Of a stretch of DNA of 64,000 nt, positions 19,460-30,604 are shown one piece after another (within the stretch, counting starts at the first letter, position 1; each line of letters opens with the position of its first letter). A program made the translations under genes and the position numbers. A model generated the notes under the pieces. It did no database searches, was not told the origin of the DNA, and saw only the letters and a list, made by a program, of their open reading frames with translations. The stretch comes from Flavobacterium rhamnosiphilum (GTDB lineage: Bacteria; Bacteroidota; Bacteroidia; Flavobacteriales; Flavobacteriaceae): positions 124,001 to 188,000 of the forward strand of contig NZ_SMLG01000002.1 of NCBI RefSeq assembly GCF_004349195.1. Reading direction: 5' to 3'.

Positions 19460-22400
19460 ATGAAAATCTTAGGACAAAAATTATTGTTTTTTTTATTTGT
19501 TTTTTCTGTTCACTTAATTAATGGACAAACAAAAACAATTACAGGGAAAGTAACCGACCAATCGGGGCTTCCATTACCAGGCGCCAGTATAATGGTCAAA
19601 GAGAGCAAACTGAGTTCCATATCAGATTTAGATGGAAACTATTCCATTAAAACTGAAAGTGGGAAAACGTTAGTATTCTCTTTTATGGGGTTTAAAACCA
19701 AAGAGATTATAACTTCTGAGGCGTCTAAAGTTGATGTGGTATTGGATGACAACTCATTGGCTTTGGGGGAAGTCGTAGTAACTGCTTTAGGTATCAAAAG
19801 AGACAAACGAGCTCTTGGATATGCTTCACAAGAATTAAAATCGGATGACATCAATAAAGTCAACTCCACAAATTTTGTTTCCAATTTATCAGGAAAAGTG
19901 GCCGGTGTTCAAATAACAGGTTCCGGAAATGGGATTACAAGCTCTTCGAGAGTGGTGATACGTGGCGATAAATCTTTAAACATTAATAATAACAGCCCAT
20001 TATTTGTTGTTGACGGAATACCGATTAACAACAATACGTATGGAGTTGGAGGTAACTCAACCAATCAACGTGATTTACCAACAGATTATGGAAATGGCGC
20101 ATCTGAAATAAACCAAGAAGACGTAGAAAGTGTGAATGTATTAAAAGGTGCCGCGGCATCTGCCTTGTACGGATCAAGAGCGGCAAATGGTGTCATTGTC
20201 ATTACCACAAAATCAGGTAAAAAAAATAAAGGACTTGGTGTTTCCATCTCTTCCTCTTTCATGACAAGTGAAGCGTTAAGACTACCAGAGATACAAGGTG
20301 TTTACGGTGCAGGATCAAAACTAACCTATGATCCGGGAGCGGATACTAATTTAGGCCCTAGATTAGATGCCGGATTGTCTATTTTACAAAACGGAAGCCC
20401 AGGCTATTCTGTTGGTCAAGGAGTAGCACTTCCTTTCCAATTCAGATATGATTTGAATGACTTTTTCAGAAAAGGAAATTCGATTTCTAATTCGGTATCC
20501 ATCACCGGTTCAGATGAGAAAACTAATTTTCGTTTGAGTTATGGAAAAACCACAAGTGAAGATATTGTACCGAATTCAAATTTAAAAAGAGACAATATCA
20601 GTTTAAACTTAAACTATAAAATTTCTGATAAATGGAAAGTAATAACGATAGCTACCTATACAAAAAGCGGTAGTGACAATACTCCTGTAACAGGATATGG
20701 AAGTCAGGGGCTTATGTATAATCTATTATGGAATCATACCAATGTTGATTTAGACTGGCTAAAGGATTATTGGATTATAAAAGATGTCAAACAAAACAGC
20801 ATGTTCAGCTGGGGAGACAATCCATTTAAAATTGCTCATGAAAATACCAATGCCTTTAAAAAGGGACGTCTATTTGGAAACATCGCTTCAACGTATGATT
20901 TCAATGAAAACCTTTCTTTAATGGTTCGAATGGGAATGGACAATTCCAATGATTTCCGTTGGTCACGAAGACCTATTGGATCTTCCAGATATCCACAAGG
21001 AATGTACCGTGAACAAAGTATCGCTTTTACGGAATACAATGCAGATGCTTTACTTACTTACGATCGCACTTTTGGAGATTTCTCCACAAAATTTTCTTTG
21101 GGTGCAAACCGAATGAATCAATACACATCTGAAGGTAAAATTGAAGGACAGGGAATTAGTATTCCCGGAATTTACAACTTACAGAACATTAATGTAATGC
21201 CTATACAATCCAGAAATATTTATAAGAAACGTATCAATAGTACTTATGGAATGGCAAATATTGGTTACAAAAACTATCTTTATTTAGATCTGACTGCCAG
21301 AAACGACTGGTCTTCTACACTTCCGGCAGATAACAATTCTTATTTCTATCCTTCGGCATCTTTGAGTTTTATTCCTACTTCATTGTTTGAAATGAATAAA
21401 AACATTGATTTTTTAAAATTTAGAGCAAATGCCGCATCTGTAGGAAATGATACTGATCCGTATCGTTTAGTAAAAACGTATGAAAATGGAGCTTTAGCAG
21501 GTACATTAACAAATCCAAGCACTATTTTAAACAGCAATTTGAAACCTGAAATCGCAACATCTTATGAAGTAGGTGTTGAAGCTCAGTTTTTCAACAAAAG
21601 AGTAACATTAGATGCCAGTTATTATATTACAAACTCTAAAAATCAAATTGTAGGTTTAGATGTTTCACAAGCAACAGGATCTACATCAAACGTAATCAAT
21701 GCAGGAAAAATTCAGAATAAAGGTATTGAAATTGGTTTAGGGATTACGCCCGTTAAAAGTGAAAATCTAGAATGGTCAATTAACGCCAACTTTAGCCAAA
21801 ACAGAGGAGTTGTAAAAGAACTAACGGAAGGAATCAGCAGTTACATCATTGCACAAGGTCCTAACGGTGGAACTGTAGAAGCTCGTGTAGGGGAAAGAAT
21901 GGGAGACATGTACGGCAGAGGATATCTTAGAAGTCCTGATGGTCAAGTTGTTTTTGACAATACCGGTTCTCCAATTTTGGACACTCAAATTAAAAAAATC
22001 GGGAACTACAATCCGGACTGGATGCTGGGACTTTCTACCAATTTAAGGTTTAAAAATGTCACTCTTAACGCCTTATTTGACGTTAGACACGGTGGAAAAA
22101 TTTATTCAATGACTAATGCAATTGGTATGGAAAGTGGCATATTAGCCGTTTCATTACCAGGAAGAGAAACAGGAATTGTTGGCGATGGTGTTGTACAAAA
22201 TTCGGATGGTTCGTACAGTCCAAATACAACAGTCATCAGTGCCGAAAACTGGTACTATTCAAATGCTTTCCGTCGTGATAATATTGAAGCAAATTCATTT
22301 GATGCTTCTTATGTAAAATTGAGGGAAGTAAGCTTGAATTACAGATTTCCACAAAAGTTAATTAAAGCTGCCAACGTGCAAAATATAAGCATTGGCTTAG

Positions 22401-22549
22401 TAGGGAACAACTTGGCTCTTTGGACAAAAGTGCCTAATATCGATCCGGAAACTCAATCTTTAAGCGGAGGAACATTATTACCCGGATTTGAAGTATTACA
22501 ACTTCCATCCTCAAGAAGCTATGGTGTAAAACTAAATGTTTCATTCTAA
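19460..22549 (+). CDS. SusC/RagA family TonB-linked outer membrane transporter, second locus
   Basis: This 1029-residue protein has a signal peptide (to about residue 22, INGQ), a carboxypeptidase-regulatory-like domain (GKVTDQSGLPLPGASIMVK), a plug with the AASALYGSRAANGVIVI motif near residue 235, and a beta-barrel ending in YGVKLNVSF. It is only distantly similar to the SusC of the first locus and pairs with the SusD gene 11 bp downstream. The phosphoesterase behind suggests a phosphorus-containing substrate rather than a plain glycan, but no glycoside hydrolase is present to support a choice. Confidence 0.94.
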   Translation: MKILGQKLLFFLFVFSVHLINGQTKTITGKVTDQSGLPLPGASIMVKESKLSSISDLDGNYSIKTESGKTLVFSFMGFKTKEIITSEASKVDVVLDDNSLALGEVVVTALGIKRDKRALGYASQELKSDDINKVNSTNFVSNLSGKVAGVQITGSGNGITSSSRVVIRGDKSLNINNNSPLFVVDGIPINNNTYGVGGNSTNQRDLPTDYGNGASEINQEDVESVNVLKGAAASALYGSRAANGVIVITTKSGKKNKGLGVSISSSFMTSEALRLPEIQGVYGAGSKLTYDPGADTNLGPRLDAGLSILQNGSPGYSVGQGVALPFQFRYDLNDFFRKGNSISNSVSITGSDEKTNFRLSYGKTTSEDIVPNSNLKRDNISLNLNYKISDKWKVITIATYTKSGSDNTPVTGYGSQGLMYNLLWNHTNVDLDWLKDYWIIKDVKQNSMFSWGDNPFKIAHENTNAFKKGRLFGNIASTYDFNENLSLMVRMGMDNSNDFRWSRRPIGSSRYPQGMYREQSIAFTEYNADALLTYDRTFGDFSTKFSLGANRMNQYTSEGKIEGQGISIPGIYNLQNINVMPIQSRNIYKKRINSTYGMANIGYKNYLYLDLTARNDWSSTLPADNNSYFYPSASLSFIPTSLFEMNKNIDFLKFRANAASVGNDTDPYRLVKTYENGALAGTLTNPSTILNSNLKPEIATSYEVGVEAQFFNKRVTLDASYYITNSKNQIVGLDVSQATGSTSNVINAGKIQNKGIEIGLGITPVKSENLEWSINANFSQNRGVVKELTEGISSYIIAQGPNGGTVEARVGERMGDMYGRGYLRSPDGQVVFDNTGSPILDTQIKKIGNYNPDWMLGLSTNLRFKNVTLNALFDVRHGGKIYSMTNAIGMESGILAVSLPGRETGIVGDGVVQNSDGSYSPNTTVISAENWYYSNAFRRDNIEANSFDASYVKLREVSLNYRFPQKLIKAANVQNISIGLVGNNLALWTKVPNIDPETQSLSGGTLLPGFEVLQLPSSRSYGVKLNVSF

Positions 22550-22560
22550 AAAAAACAATC

Positions 22561-23967
22561 ATGAAAAAATTTCTAATATTCGTTCTATTATTAAGTGTTT
22601 CAATTTCTTGTACCGATCAATTCGAAGAAATTAACACCAACAAAAACCAGCCAACAGCAGCCCAACCTAAAACATTATTACCGAATGTCATTTTTAATTT
22701 GGCAAATGAAAATGTGTCGAATGCTTTTGACTTTGGAGATATTGTGGCTCAATATGGTGGAAACTATGAATACAATGAGCTTGACGTATACAACTGGGGA
22801 GCTAGCGGCCGTTTCTGGGATATGTATAAATGGCTTAATGACATCAATGATATTAAGAAACAAGCCGTTGTATTGAATGATAAAAATTATGAGGCCGTTT
22901 CTCTAATTTTGGAATCCTATGTAATAAGTGTAATTACGGATACGTATGGCAATGTCCCTTATTCAGAAACATCAAGAGGAGAAGAAGGAATTTTGAAACC
23001 GGTGTATGATTCTCAAGAACAGATTTACACAAAAATATTTGAGAATTTAACTACCGCCAATTCCATTATTGAAACGAGCAAATCAATAGAAGGCGATTTA
23101 TTGTTTAACGGTTCTATGTTGAAATGGAAAAAATTCTGTAATTCACTTCATGTACGATTGTTAATGCGTGTTTCTAATAAGACCGTTGTCAATACAAAAC
23201 TAAGTGAAATCATTTCGAAACCGGCAACCTATCCCCTATTTGAGTCAAACTCAGATAATGCAAATTACAAGTACACTGGTGTTTTTCCAAATATATCTCC
23301 TATGAGTGATGGAATAAACCGACTGTATGGGTACAATATCGTTATGCCTTCAACCCATATAGTGAATACATTAATGACAAATAATGATCCGCGTCTGGAG
23401 GAATGGATCGATCCAATTGCCGGAACCACTAATCACAAAGGGGTTCAACCGGGTCTTGCTTTAGATCAAATTGGGGAACCTACAAAATACTCCAGAAGAG
23501 CCGAAGATTATTTTTATACTAAAACTAAAATAACTTCGATATTCATGACCTATAGTGAGTTGAATTTCTTGTTAGCCGAAGCCCGTCAACGAAATATAAT
23601 TGCTACCGGAACTGCCCAAGGATATTACAACACTGCAGTTGAAGCATCATTCAATCAATGGAATGTTACCATGCCCGCAAATTATTTAATCACAACGGCA
23701 CCTTATAGCGCTACAAATGATGTGTTGTACACACAAAAATGGTTGGCTTTATACCACACTGGTGTAGAAGCGTGGATAGACTGGAAAAGAACTGGAAAAC
23801 CAAGTTTTATTCAAGCCGGACCTGGAGCTAAAAATGGCGGTAAAGTCCCTAGAAGAGTTATGTACCCAAGTATAGAGCAATCTGTGAATGCTGAAAACAA
23901 TAGTGCTGCTGTAAAAGCAATTGGAGGAGATAACATTAACACTAAAATTTGGTGGGATAACTTTTAA
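22561..23967 (+). CDS. SusD/RagB-type lipoprotein, second locus
   Basis: This 468-residue lipoprotein has a type II signal with lipid Cys17 (MKKFLIFVLLLSVSISC). The sequence fits the SusD-like_2 type: FEEINTNKNQPT after the anchor, then SVITDTYGNVPYSE, a helical body, and a C-terminal ALYHTGVEAWIDWKRTGKP block. It acts at the cell surface as the substrate-binding lid of the preceding SusC. The 11-bp spacing indicates one operon. A perfect hairpin terminator follows about 60 bp downstream of the stop. Confidence 0.92.
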   Translation: MKKFLIFVLLLSVSISCTDQFEEINTNKNQPTAAQPKTLLPNVIFNLANENVSNAFDFGDIVAQYGGNYEYNELDVYNWGASGRFWDMYKWLNDINDIKKQAVVLNDKNYEAVSLILESYVISVITDTYGNVPYSETSRGEEGILKPVYDSQEQIYTKIFENLTTANSIIETSKSIEGDLLFNGSMLKWKKFCNSLHVRLLMRVSNKTVVNTKLSEIISKPATYPLFESNSDNANYKYTGVFPNISPMSDGINRLYGYNIVMPSTHIVNTLMTNNDPRLEEWIDPIAGTTNHKGVQPGLALDQIGEPTKYSRRAEDYFYTKTKITSIFMTYSELNFLLAEARQRNIIATGTAQGYYNTAVEASFNQWNVTMPANYLITTAPYSATNDVLYTQKWLALYHTGVEAWIDWKRTGKPSFIQAGPGAKNGGKVPRRVMYPSIEQSVNAENNSAAVKAIGGDNINTKIWWDNF

Positions 23968-24027
23968 GGTTTTACCCCTTTTTGTGTGGTTTAATTTGAA
24001 ATCACACCATTAGATAATGCCTTTTTT

Positions 24028-24080
24028 TCACCATTAAGACATTAAGTGGCATTAAGCTTAATGTCTTAATGGTGATTTTA
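24028..24080 (+). terminator. Bidirectional hairpin terminator after susD-2
   Basis: Perfect 19-bp arms (24028-24046 and 24057-24075) enclose a 10-base loop. T-rich tracts lie on both sides. It separates the SusC/SusD pair from the phosphoesterase gene, which would then need its own promoter or readthrough. Confidence 0.8.
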
Positions 24081-24158
24081 TTAAGTCTTTATTTTACAAA
24101 TTAGTATAGATTGCAATACCTATTCATTTCGTGGCAGAACCACTTTTAATAAAAAACA

Positions 24159-25226
24159 ATGAAAAATTTCAATAGACTATTTATAATACTGCAATTGTTG
24201 TTATTAACAAACAGCATCTTTTGCAACGCTCAAAAAAATGAGATTCAAGCGACTCCGCTTAATGAAAGTTTCAGAATCGTATTTGGTTCTTGTGCAAATC
24301 AGGACAAAGAGCAGCCTATGCTTCAAAATGCAGTGAAACTGAATCCTGATTTATTTATCTATCTCGGTGACAATATTTATGGAGACACGCGAGACATGAA
24401 TCTATTAAAAAATAAATATGCAAAACTAGCGTCCAAAGTTGAATTTCAAGAATTAAAAAAAAGCACTCCAATTTTATCGGTTTGGGACGACCATGATTTT
24501 GGAGAAAATGACAAAGGAAGACACTACCCGTTTAAAAAAGAATCGAAAGAAATCTTCATGAACTTTTGGGAAGTTCCCCAAGACTCCGAAAGAAGAACCC
24601 ATGACGGTATTTATGGTTCCGAATATGTAAAACTAGGTGATAAAACACTTCAGATAATAATGCTGGACACGAGAACCTTTAGAGATGATTTATTAAAAAA
24701 TGAACCTAAAAATTCAGCCTATAAAAATGACTATATTCCTTATACTAAAAAAGACAGTACGCTCCTTGGAAACAAGCAATGGAAATGGTTAGAAAATGAG
24801 TTGTCAAGAAAAGCAGACATCCGAATTATCGCCTCTAGTTTGCAATTTGGACATGAGTATAACGGGTACGAATCTTGGACAAATATGCCTCATGAGCAAG
24901 CAAAATTTGTTGATTTAATAGCAAAAACCAAAGCCAATGGTGTTGTGTTTATTTCGGGAGATGTTCACTGGGGTGAGATTTCAAAAATGAAAACAAACAA
25001 TACGTATCCTTTGTATGATGTTACCTCAAGCGGTATAACCCAAACATGGAACAGCACTGAGTCTAATAAAAACAGGATTGGCGATGTTATCATACAGAAT
25101 AATATTGGCTTAATTGAAATTTTCTATAAAGACAAAGAGCCAGTGATTAAGCTGAACTTATTTGACAAAAATGGGATTGTTAGCAATCATGATTTTCTTT
25201 TATCAGAGATTTCATTTAATCCCTAA
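24159..25226 (+). CDS. PhoD-like alkaline phosphatase/phosphodiesterase
   Basis: This 355-residue exported protein has a signal peptide (to about residue 24, FCNAQ). The metallophosphoesterase core of the PhoD type is clear: FGSCANQ at 42-48, YLGDNIYGD at 68-76, WDDHDFGEND at 109-118, and SGDVHWGE near residue 265. These supply the usual metal-binding Asp, Asn and His residues. PhoD enzymes hydrolyse phosphomonoesters and diesters in the periplasm using calcium and iron. It follows the SusC/SusD pair on the same strand, across a terminator. Together they could take up and split a phosphorylated compound. Confidence 0.88.
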   Translation: MKNFNRLFIILQLLLLTNSIFCNAQKNEIQATPLNESFRIVFGSCANQDKEQPMLQNAVKLNPDLFIYLGDNIYGDTRDMNLLKNKYAKLASKVEFQELKKSTPILSVWDDHDFGENDKGRHYPFKKESKEIFMNFWEVPQDSERRTHDGIYGSEYVKLGDKTLQIIMLDTRTFRDDLLKNEPKNSAYKNDYIPYTKKDSTLLGNKQWKWLENELSRKADIRIIASSLQFGHEYNGYESWTNMPHEQAKFVDLIAKTKANGVVFISGDVHWGEISKMKTNNTYPLYDVTSSGITQTWNSTESNKNRIGDVIIQNNIGLIEIFYKDKEPVIKLNLFDKNGIVSNHDFLLSEISFNP

Positions 25227-25745
25227 AGCCGCAAGTCATACCGTTTTAAAGTCGTAAAGTGGTTAAAGAAAGTCTTTTTTCTATTAACAAACAGTATTGT
25301 CCGATAAAAAAAGGATATGATAGCCCGTTACTAATACCAATACATTTAATTTTGTCAATTTCGACGAAGGAGACTCGAACGAAGTGAACAGGAGAAACAA
25401 ATCTCATTAGTTGCTCTCGTTATGTGATTTCTCCTTCGTCGAAATGACAAAACAGCTAAATTTTATTCATAAGATGTAGCTTGGTACAAATAACGGATAG
25501 TCGTATTATTTCTATCAAAACATTTAACTCCTATCGGAACAATTCCGCAGGGGGCTGATAGTGACAGTTTAAGGATTTACAAGAAACAACACCGTTCCGT
25601 AGTGACTTTACCACATTTACATCATCGACAAATAAAACAAAAAACCCGATAAACAGCGAAAAATTATAACATTTTATCAACAAAATGTTGTTTCATAGCA
25701 AACAAACAAGTAGTTTTATTGCCTAAATATCTTACCCGAAAGTTC
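25227..25745. other. Gene-free spacer before the secreted-protein row
   Basis: About 520 bases without a credible gene. It holds the inverted repeat at 25352-25450 and otherwise shows no recognisable element. Confidence 0.5.
25352..25450. repeat. Inverted repeat with TTCGACGAAGGAG arms
   Basis: The arms 25352-25372 and 25431-25450 are complementary apart from one extra base and surround about 58 bases. A related, more diverged pair lies near 29980-30075, so this is a dispersed repeat type within the window. Confidence 0.7.
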
Positions 25746-28700
25746 ATGGCCCAAAATTACTTTTCTAAAAATACCGATTCTCTTAAGTTTACAAAAAATT
25801 CACATCCTCTCTCCTTTTTTGCTACCGTAAAAGGAAAACAAAATAAAACCCAATCTCTTGTAGCTTTTTTTAGTCTGTTTATTATGCTTTTCTTTGGTGG
25901 GTGGTTATCTGCACAAACGACTTCAACATATACCGCTTCTGGAACTTGGACTTGTCCGGCTGGAGTTACCTCAATATCTGTCGAAGCATGGGGTGGCGGT
26001 GGATGAGGAGGAAACGGAGGATCTTGGAATGGAAACGCTGGAGGCGGAGGCGGCGGAGGATATTCTAAATTAACCTCTATAAGTGTAAATGGAGGAACAA
26101 CATATACCATAACTGTTGGAAGTGGTGGTACTGCAAGTGGATTCGTAGGAGAAAATGGTGCAAACGGAGTGACTTCTACAGCCACTTTTGAGGGCACAAC
26201 TATAACTGCGAATGGAGGAAATGGAGGACGAGGTTACACTAATTTTTCTACTGGAGGTGTTGGAGGTATCGGATCATCATTTAATGGAGGAAATGGAGCT
26301 ATTGGTAATTCCTTATTTGGTGTTGCTGGTGGTGGTGGAGAAGGAGCTGGAACAAATGCTACAGGAGGAAATGCTTCTGGATGTACTGGAGGCTCTGGAA
26401 CAGATGGCGGAAACGGAGCAACTTATGGTGATTGCTTATTTAGTAATTCAGGATTTGGAGTTAGTGCAACCACAACAACCGGATATGGAGGTGGAGGTGG
26501 AGGTTCTGTAAAAAATTACATAGCTGGTGCAGGAGCGTCTGGTGCAATTAAAATAACTTTTACTTGCCCTAGCGCAACTGCCAATGCAGGCTCTAACCAA
26601 ACATTAGCAGCATGTGCAACTACAACAACATTAGCAGGAAATGTGCCAACATACGGAACCGGAACATGGTCTGTTGTTTCTGGAACAGCAACAATAACAA
26701 CACCATCTTCTCCCACTTCAGGAGTAACGGGATTAACTTTGGGGCAATAGCTACTTTACGTTGGACAATAACAAATGGAGCATGCGGTTCTTCAACTAGC
26801 GATGTTACTATTACCACATCAATGGGACTGGGTTGTTTTGTTTATTGCACATCAACCTATGCAAATGGACCTGCTGCAAATGATCAAATTTCAAATGTGA
26901 CTTTGGGAACCTTAAATAATCCTTCCGGTTATTCAACCACACCCTTTTATACTTTTTATAATTCGGTTACGATACCTAATCTTACGCAATCTTCAACTGC
27001 CTCCGTATTTGTAACCATGGGTTCTGACCCTAATCAATATGCAGGAGTTTGGATCGATTTTAATCAGGATGGTATTTTTCAAACGACCGAAGGGGCTGTT
27101 TCTACTAACGCTGGTCCATCGGGGACAGTAGTAATCAGCATCCTTGTTCCGGCTGGAGCCATTTCGGGGAACACCCGGATGAGAGTACGAGGCGGAAACG
27201 ATTCTGCACTTACCAATTCGCAAGCTTGTGGTGCTTCGTCAAGTCCTTACGGAGAAACCGAGGATTATATTGTGAATATATCGCCACCACCACCACCTAC
27301 AATAACCAGTTTAGATGCCACAAGTGGCTGCTTAGGTTCAAGCATTACTATTACCGGAACAAATTTTACTGGCGCAACTGCAGCCAATGTAAAAATTGGC
27401 GGCACAGCTGTCACCTCGATAACATCAAATTCTGGAACTGTTATAGTTGCAATAATAGGAACTGGAACCACTGGAACAGTTTCAGTAACAACAGCCGATG
27501 GTACAGCTACTAGCACTCAAAGTTTCACTGTCAATGACAAACCCACTCAGCCCAGCTCAATAACGGGAATTACATCACCGTGCCAAGCGACTTCACAAAC
27601 GTATAGTGTTATAAATACCCCCGGAGTAACTTACACTTGGACATTTCCATCAGATTGGATACAGACTTCAGGAGGAACTACAAATTCTGTAACAATGACA
27701 GTTGGTGAAGCGACAGGAAATATAACCGTTACGCCTTCTAACAGCTGTGGCAATGGTACTGCACAAACTTTAACAGTAATCAATAATAAGAAATGGATTG
27801 GTTCTTTCTCTTCTAACTGGAATGAGCCAACCAATTGGCTACCGGCTGGAGTTCCCACAGCAGATAATTGTGTGATTATCCCAAGCACATCTGTTATTCC
27901 GGGCAGTGGCTACGATGCTTTAGCAAAAAACTTAACGGTTAAATCAACCGGGAACTTAGAACTCTCCACAGGCGGTAACCTTACCGTTACGGATTTTGTA
28001 AAAGTAGAAACAAACGGCATTTTCAACATAAAAAACAATGCCAACTTAGTGCAAATTAACAATGTTGCCAATACCGGAATTGTCAATGTGGAAAGAATTA
28101 CCCAACCTATGAATCGGTACGACTTTACCTACTGGGGTTCACCGCTAACCTCATCGTCGAACTTTACCTTAGGTACCTTATCCCCATTGACTTTATCCGA
28201 CAAATACTTCAGTTGGACACCCTCCATTGGCGGAGTCAGCGGCAACTGGAAATATGAGAGTACTGCCACTGTCATGCAACCCGGAATAGGTTACATTGTG
28301 AGAGCGCCTCAAACCTATAACATCAGTGGCGCCAAGGCGAATTACACTGGTAATTTCATTGACGGCACGCCAAACAACGGAGATGTTTCAGTCCCGATAA
28401 CTTATGGAGCCTTGGGAGCACTCGCAACGGATGATAAATGGAATTTATTAGGAAATCCCTATCCTTCGGCAATAAACGCGGCCACCTTCCTGGATAATCC
28501 AACTAATGCTACATTGCTTGACGGAACCATCTATTTCTGGACCCACAATACGATTCCGCTTATTATCACACCCGATCCTTTTTATGGAGATTTTGTCTAT
28601 AACTATACAGATGAAGATTATGCTTCTTGGAACAAAACGGGAGGGGTAGACACAGCCGCTGCTCCTAGCGGAGGTGCAACTCCAAATGGATTTATTGCTT

Positions 28701-29560
28701 CGGGACAAGCTTTTTTGACCGTAAGCCTTGGAGTAACCGGTAGTGCTATTTTCAATAACGACATGCGGCGTAATATTGTTGATGGGTCAACTTATACCAA
28801 CAGTCAATTCTTTAGACAAACAAACAACAGTAAGTCTAATAAAAAAACAGAAATAAACACAGAAGCTAACCTAGAGAAACATAGAATTTGGCTGAACTTA
28901 ACTAATAATTCAGGAGCCTTTAGCCAAATATTAGTGGGTTATGTTCCGGGTGCCACGCAAGATCGTGATCGAAGTTATGATGGGGAATTGCTGGGCGGAA
29001 ATGATGTTAGCTTCTACTCTATTATTCCGGATGTAAATCTAACTATTCAAGGACGAGCAGTACCATTTGATGAAAAGGATCAGGTGACTTTAGGCTATAA
29101 TGCAGCAATTACAGGAGAACTGTCTATTCGTATTGATCATTTAGACGGGCTTTTTGATACCCAAAATATCTATTTAGAAGATAAAGAACTGGGTATAATT
29201 CATGATTTAAAAGATAAGCCCTATGTTTTCACAACCGAAGAAGGTGATTTTGATGATCGTTTTATACTTCGCTACACCGATAAAACCCTTAGCGTAAAAG
29301 ATCCTGCTTATGAAAATACCATTCAAGTGGTCTTTACGCGTTCTAATAATGTTTTGAATATAACAAATAGTGCAACTGACAATACAGTTCTTGCCGTGTC
29401 ACTTTTCAATATTCAAGGTAAATTAATGTCTAAATGGGATGTGACTGACAAGGAACAAACCAGCATTAAAATCCCGATTCAAAATATAGCTTCGGGAGTT
29501 TATATCGTAAAAATGAAAACTTCCAAAGGGAATATCAGCAAAAAAATTATCGTCAAATAA
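25746..29560 (+). pseudogene. Glycine-rich T9SS-secreted protein, broken by TGA and frameshift
   Basis: The start is the ATG at 25746 (MAQNYFSKN), followed by a late hydrophobic signal segment. A TGA at 26004-26006 stands where GGA (Gly) is expected, in a run of glycines. At 26741-26744 a run of four G appears to have lost one base, since the frame shifts there from GVTGLTLG to IATLRWTITNG, a continuation seen in similar domains. Without these lesions the product would be about 1270 residues. Its parts in order are a Gly-rich domain, a GEVED domain (WIDFNQDGIF; GETEDYIVNI), an IPT/TIG-like domain (SITITGTNFTGAT), a PKD-like domain, a shared large module, and a T9SS type A sorting domain (SGVYIVKMKTSKGN). 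A sequencing error could explain one lesion but less easily both. Confidence 0.75.
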
Positions 29561-29587
29561 TTTAAAATAAAAGAATACTTCAGAAAG

Positions 29588-29617
29588 AGACTTCTCCTAA
29601 CCGGGAAGTCTTTTTTA
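29588..29617 (+). terminator. Terminator after the broken secreted-protein gene
   Basis: The stem AGACTTC / GAAGTCT is followed by a T-tract, 28 bases after the stop. Confidence 0.75.
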
Positions 29618-29754
29618 TACAATTAGACCAACTAAAAAATCATTTGCGGACTAACTTTATTTTTTGCCAAAGATTTAAAGGGTTTTAATGAACTTCTTCA
29701 ATACATCTAATTCATCTTTTCTTTCTTTTTACTGGAATAAAAATAACATCTATT

Positions 29755-29940
29755 TGTCATTAAGTTAAGGATTCGTCAGTTCGAGTTGAGTGCAAATTTG
29801 CGATAGAAAATTTTCACGAAGTATCGAGAACCATTTTATATTAAAGACTTCTCGATACTATTTTGAATAGTAAAGCTATCGCATTACTATTAAAATCACT
29901 CGAAGTGACGTGCAAAACCTTTTAACTTAATGTCATTAAG
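29755..29940. repeat. Imperfect nested palindrome
   Basis: The outer arms share TTAAGTTA-type sequence with GTCATTAAG at both ends. The middle arms carry GCGATAG / CTATCGC. The central arms 29820-29830 and 29849-29859 are an 11-bp perfect hairpin (AGTATCGAGAA). Confidence 0.6.
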
Positions 29941-30207
29941 ATTAAGGAAAAATGAATTGAATTTACTATGATTGTCGAGCTACTTGTGTGATCTCTCCTT
30001 CTTCGAGATAACAAACTTTCTTAATAAAACATACTGAACCACGTACGCTTTGTCATTCCGACGAAGGAGGAATCATATAATATTAGAACACTAGTAGCTC
30101 TTAAAAATTGATAAAAACCTTAATGACATTGCGTTCGAACTGACAATTGGACTAATTCTTTTTCAATAGTACTAATTCTTCAAAAATTAAAAAAAGAGCC
30201 ATTATTT

Positions 30208-30432
30208 GCAGGTCAAACGCATTAAAATAAGTTGAAGTTTAAACCACATTGAAACATAGTGTTTATTCCTGCAAAAATAAATTTTGACGATGATAAGAGT
30301 TCACAATAGAAAAAAAGCATTGGCTTTTTTTCTATGTCACCTAAATTTCGACTGTTCGGAACAGATTTAAATCAAAAATTAAATTAATTTCTATGTTTCT
30401 ATGTGGTTCAATTTTTAATGCGTTTGACCTGC
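30208..30432. mobile_element. MITE-like element A, 225 bp
   Basis: Perfect 20-bp terminal inverted repeats (30208-30227 and 30413-30432, GCAGGTCAAACGCATTAAAA) enclose a second inverted pair (30241-30259 and 30391-30409, 17 of 19) and a perfect 13-bp central hairpin (30306-30318 and 30323-30335). The 8-bp direct repeat CATTATTT borders both ends (30200-30207 and 30433-30440), as expected for a target-site duplication. No transposase is encoded. Confidence 0.75.
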
Positions 30433-30440
30433 CATTATTT

Positions 30441-30604
30441 ACCAGCGTAAACGCATGAGTTTAAAAAGTTGTCTATTTGATGAGAATTATCGAGCCAATA
30501 GATTTAATTCAACTTTTTTTGACACAAATTTCACAAATTCACACAGATTAATTTGTGAAATTTGTGTCAAATCTTTAACCGTTTTCACTCATGCGTTTGC
30601 CCTG
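30441..30604. mobile_element. MITE-like element B, 164 bp
   Basis: The ends carry a 12-bp perfect inverted repeat (AAACGCATGAGT at 30449-30460 and its complement at 30587-30598) plus a weakly matching outer part related to element A. Inside is a 19-bp perfect hairpin (30521-30539 and 30550-30568, GACACAAATTTCACAAATT). CATTATTT flanks it on both sides (30433-30440 and 30605-30612), sharing one copy with element A. Confidence 0.65.
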
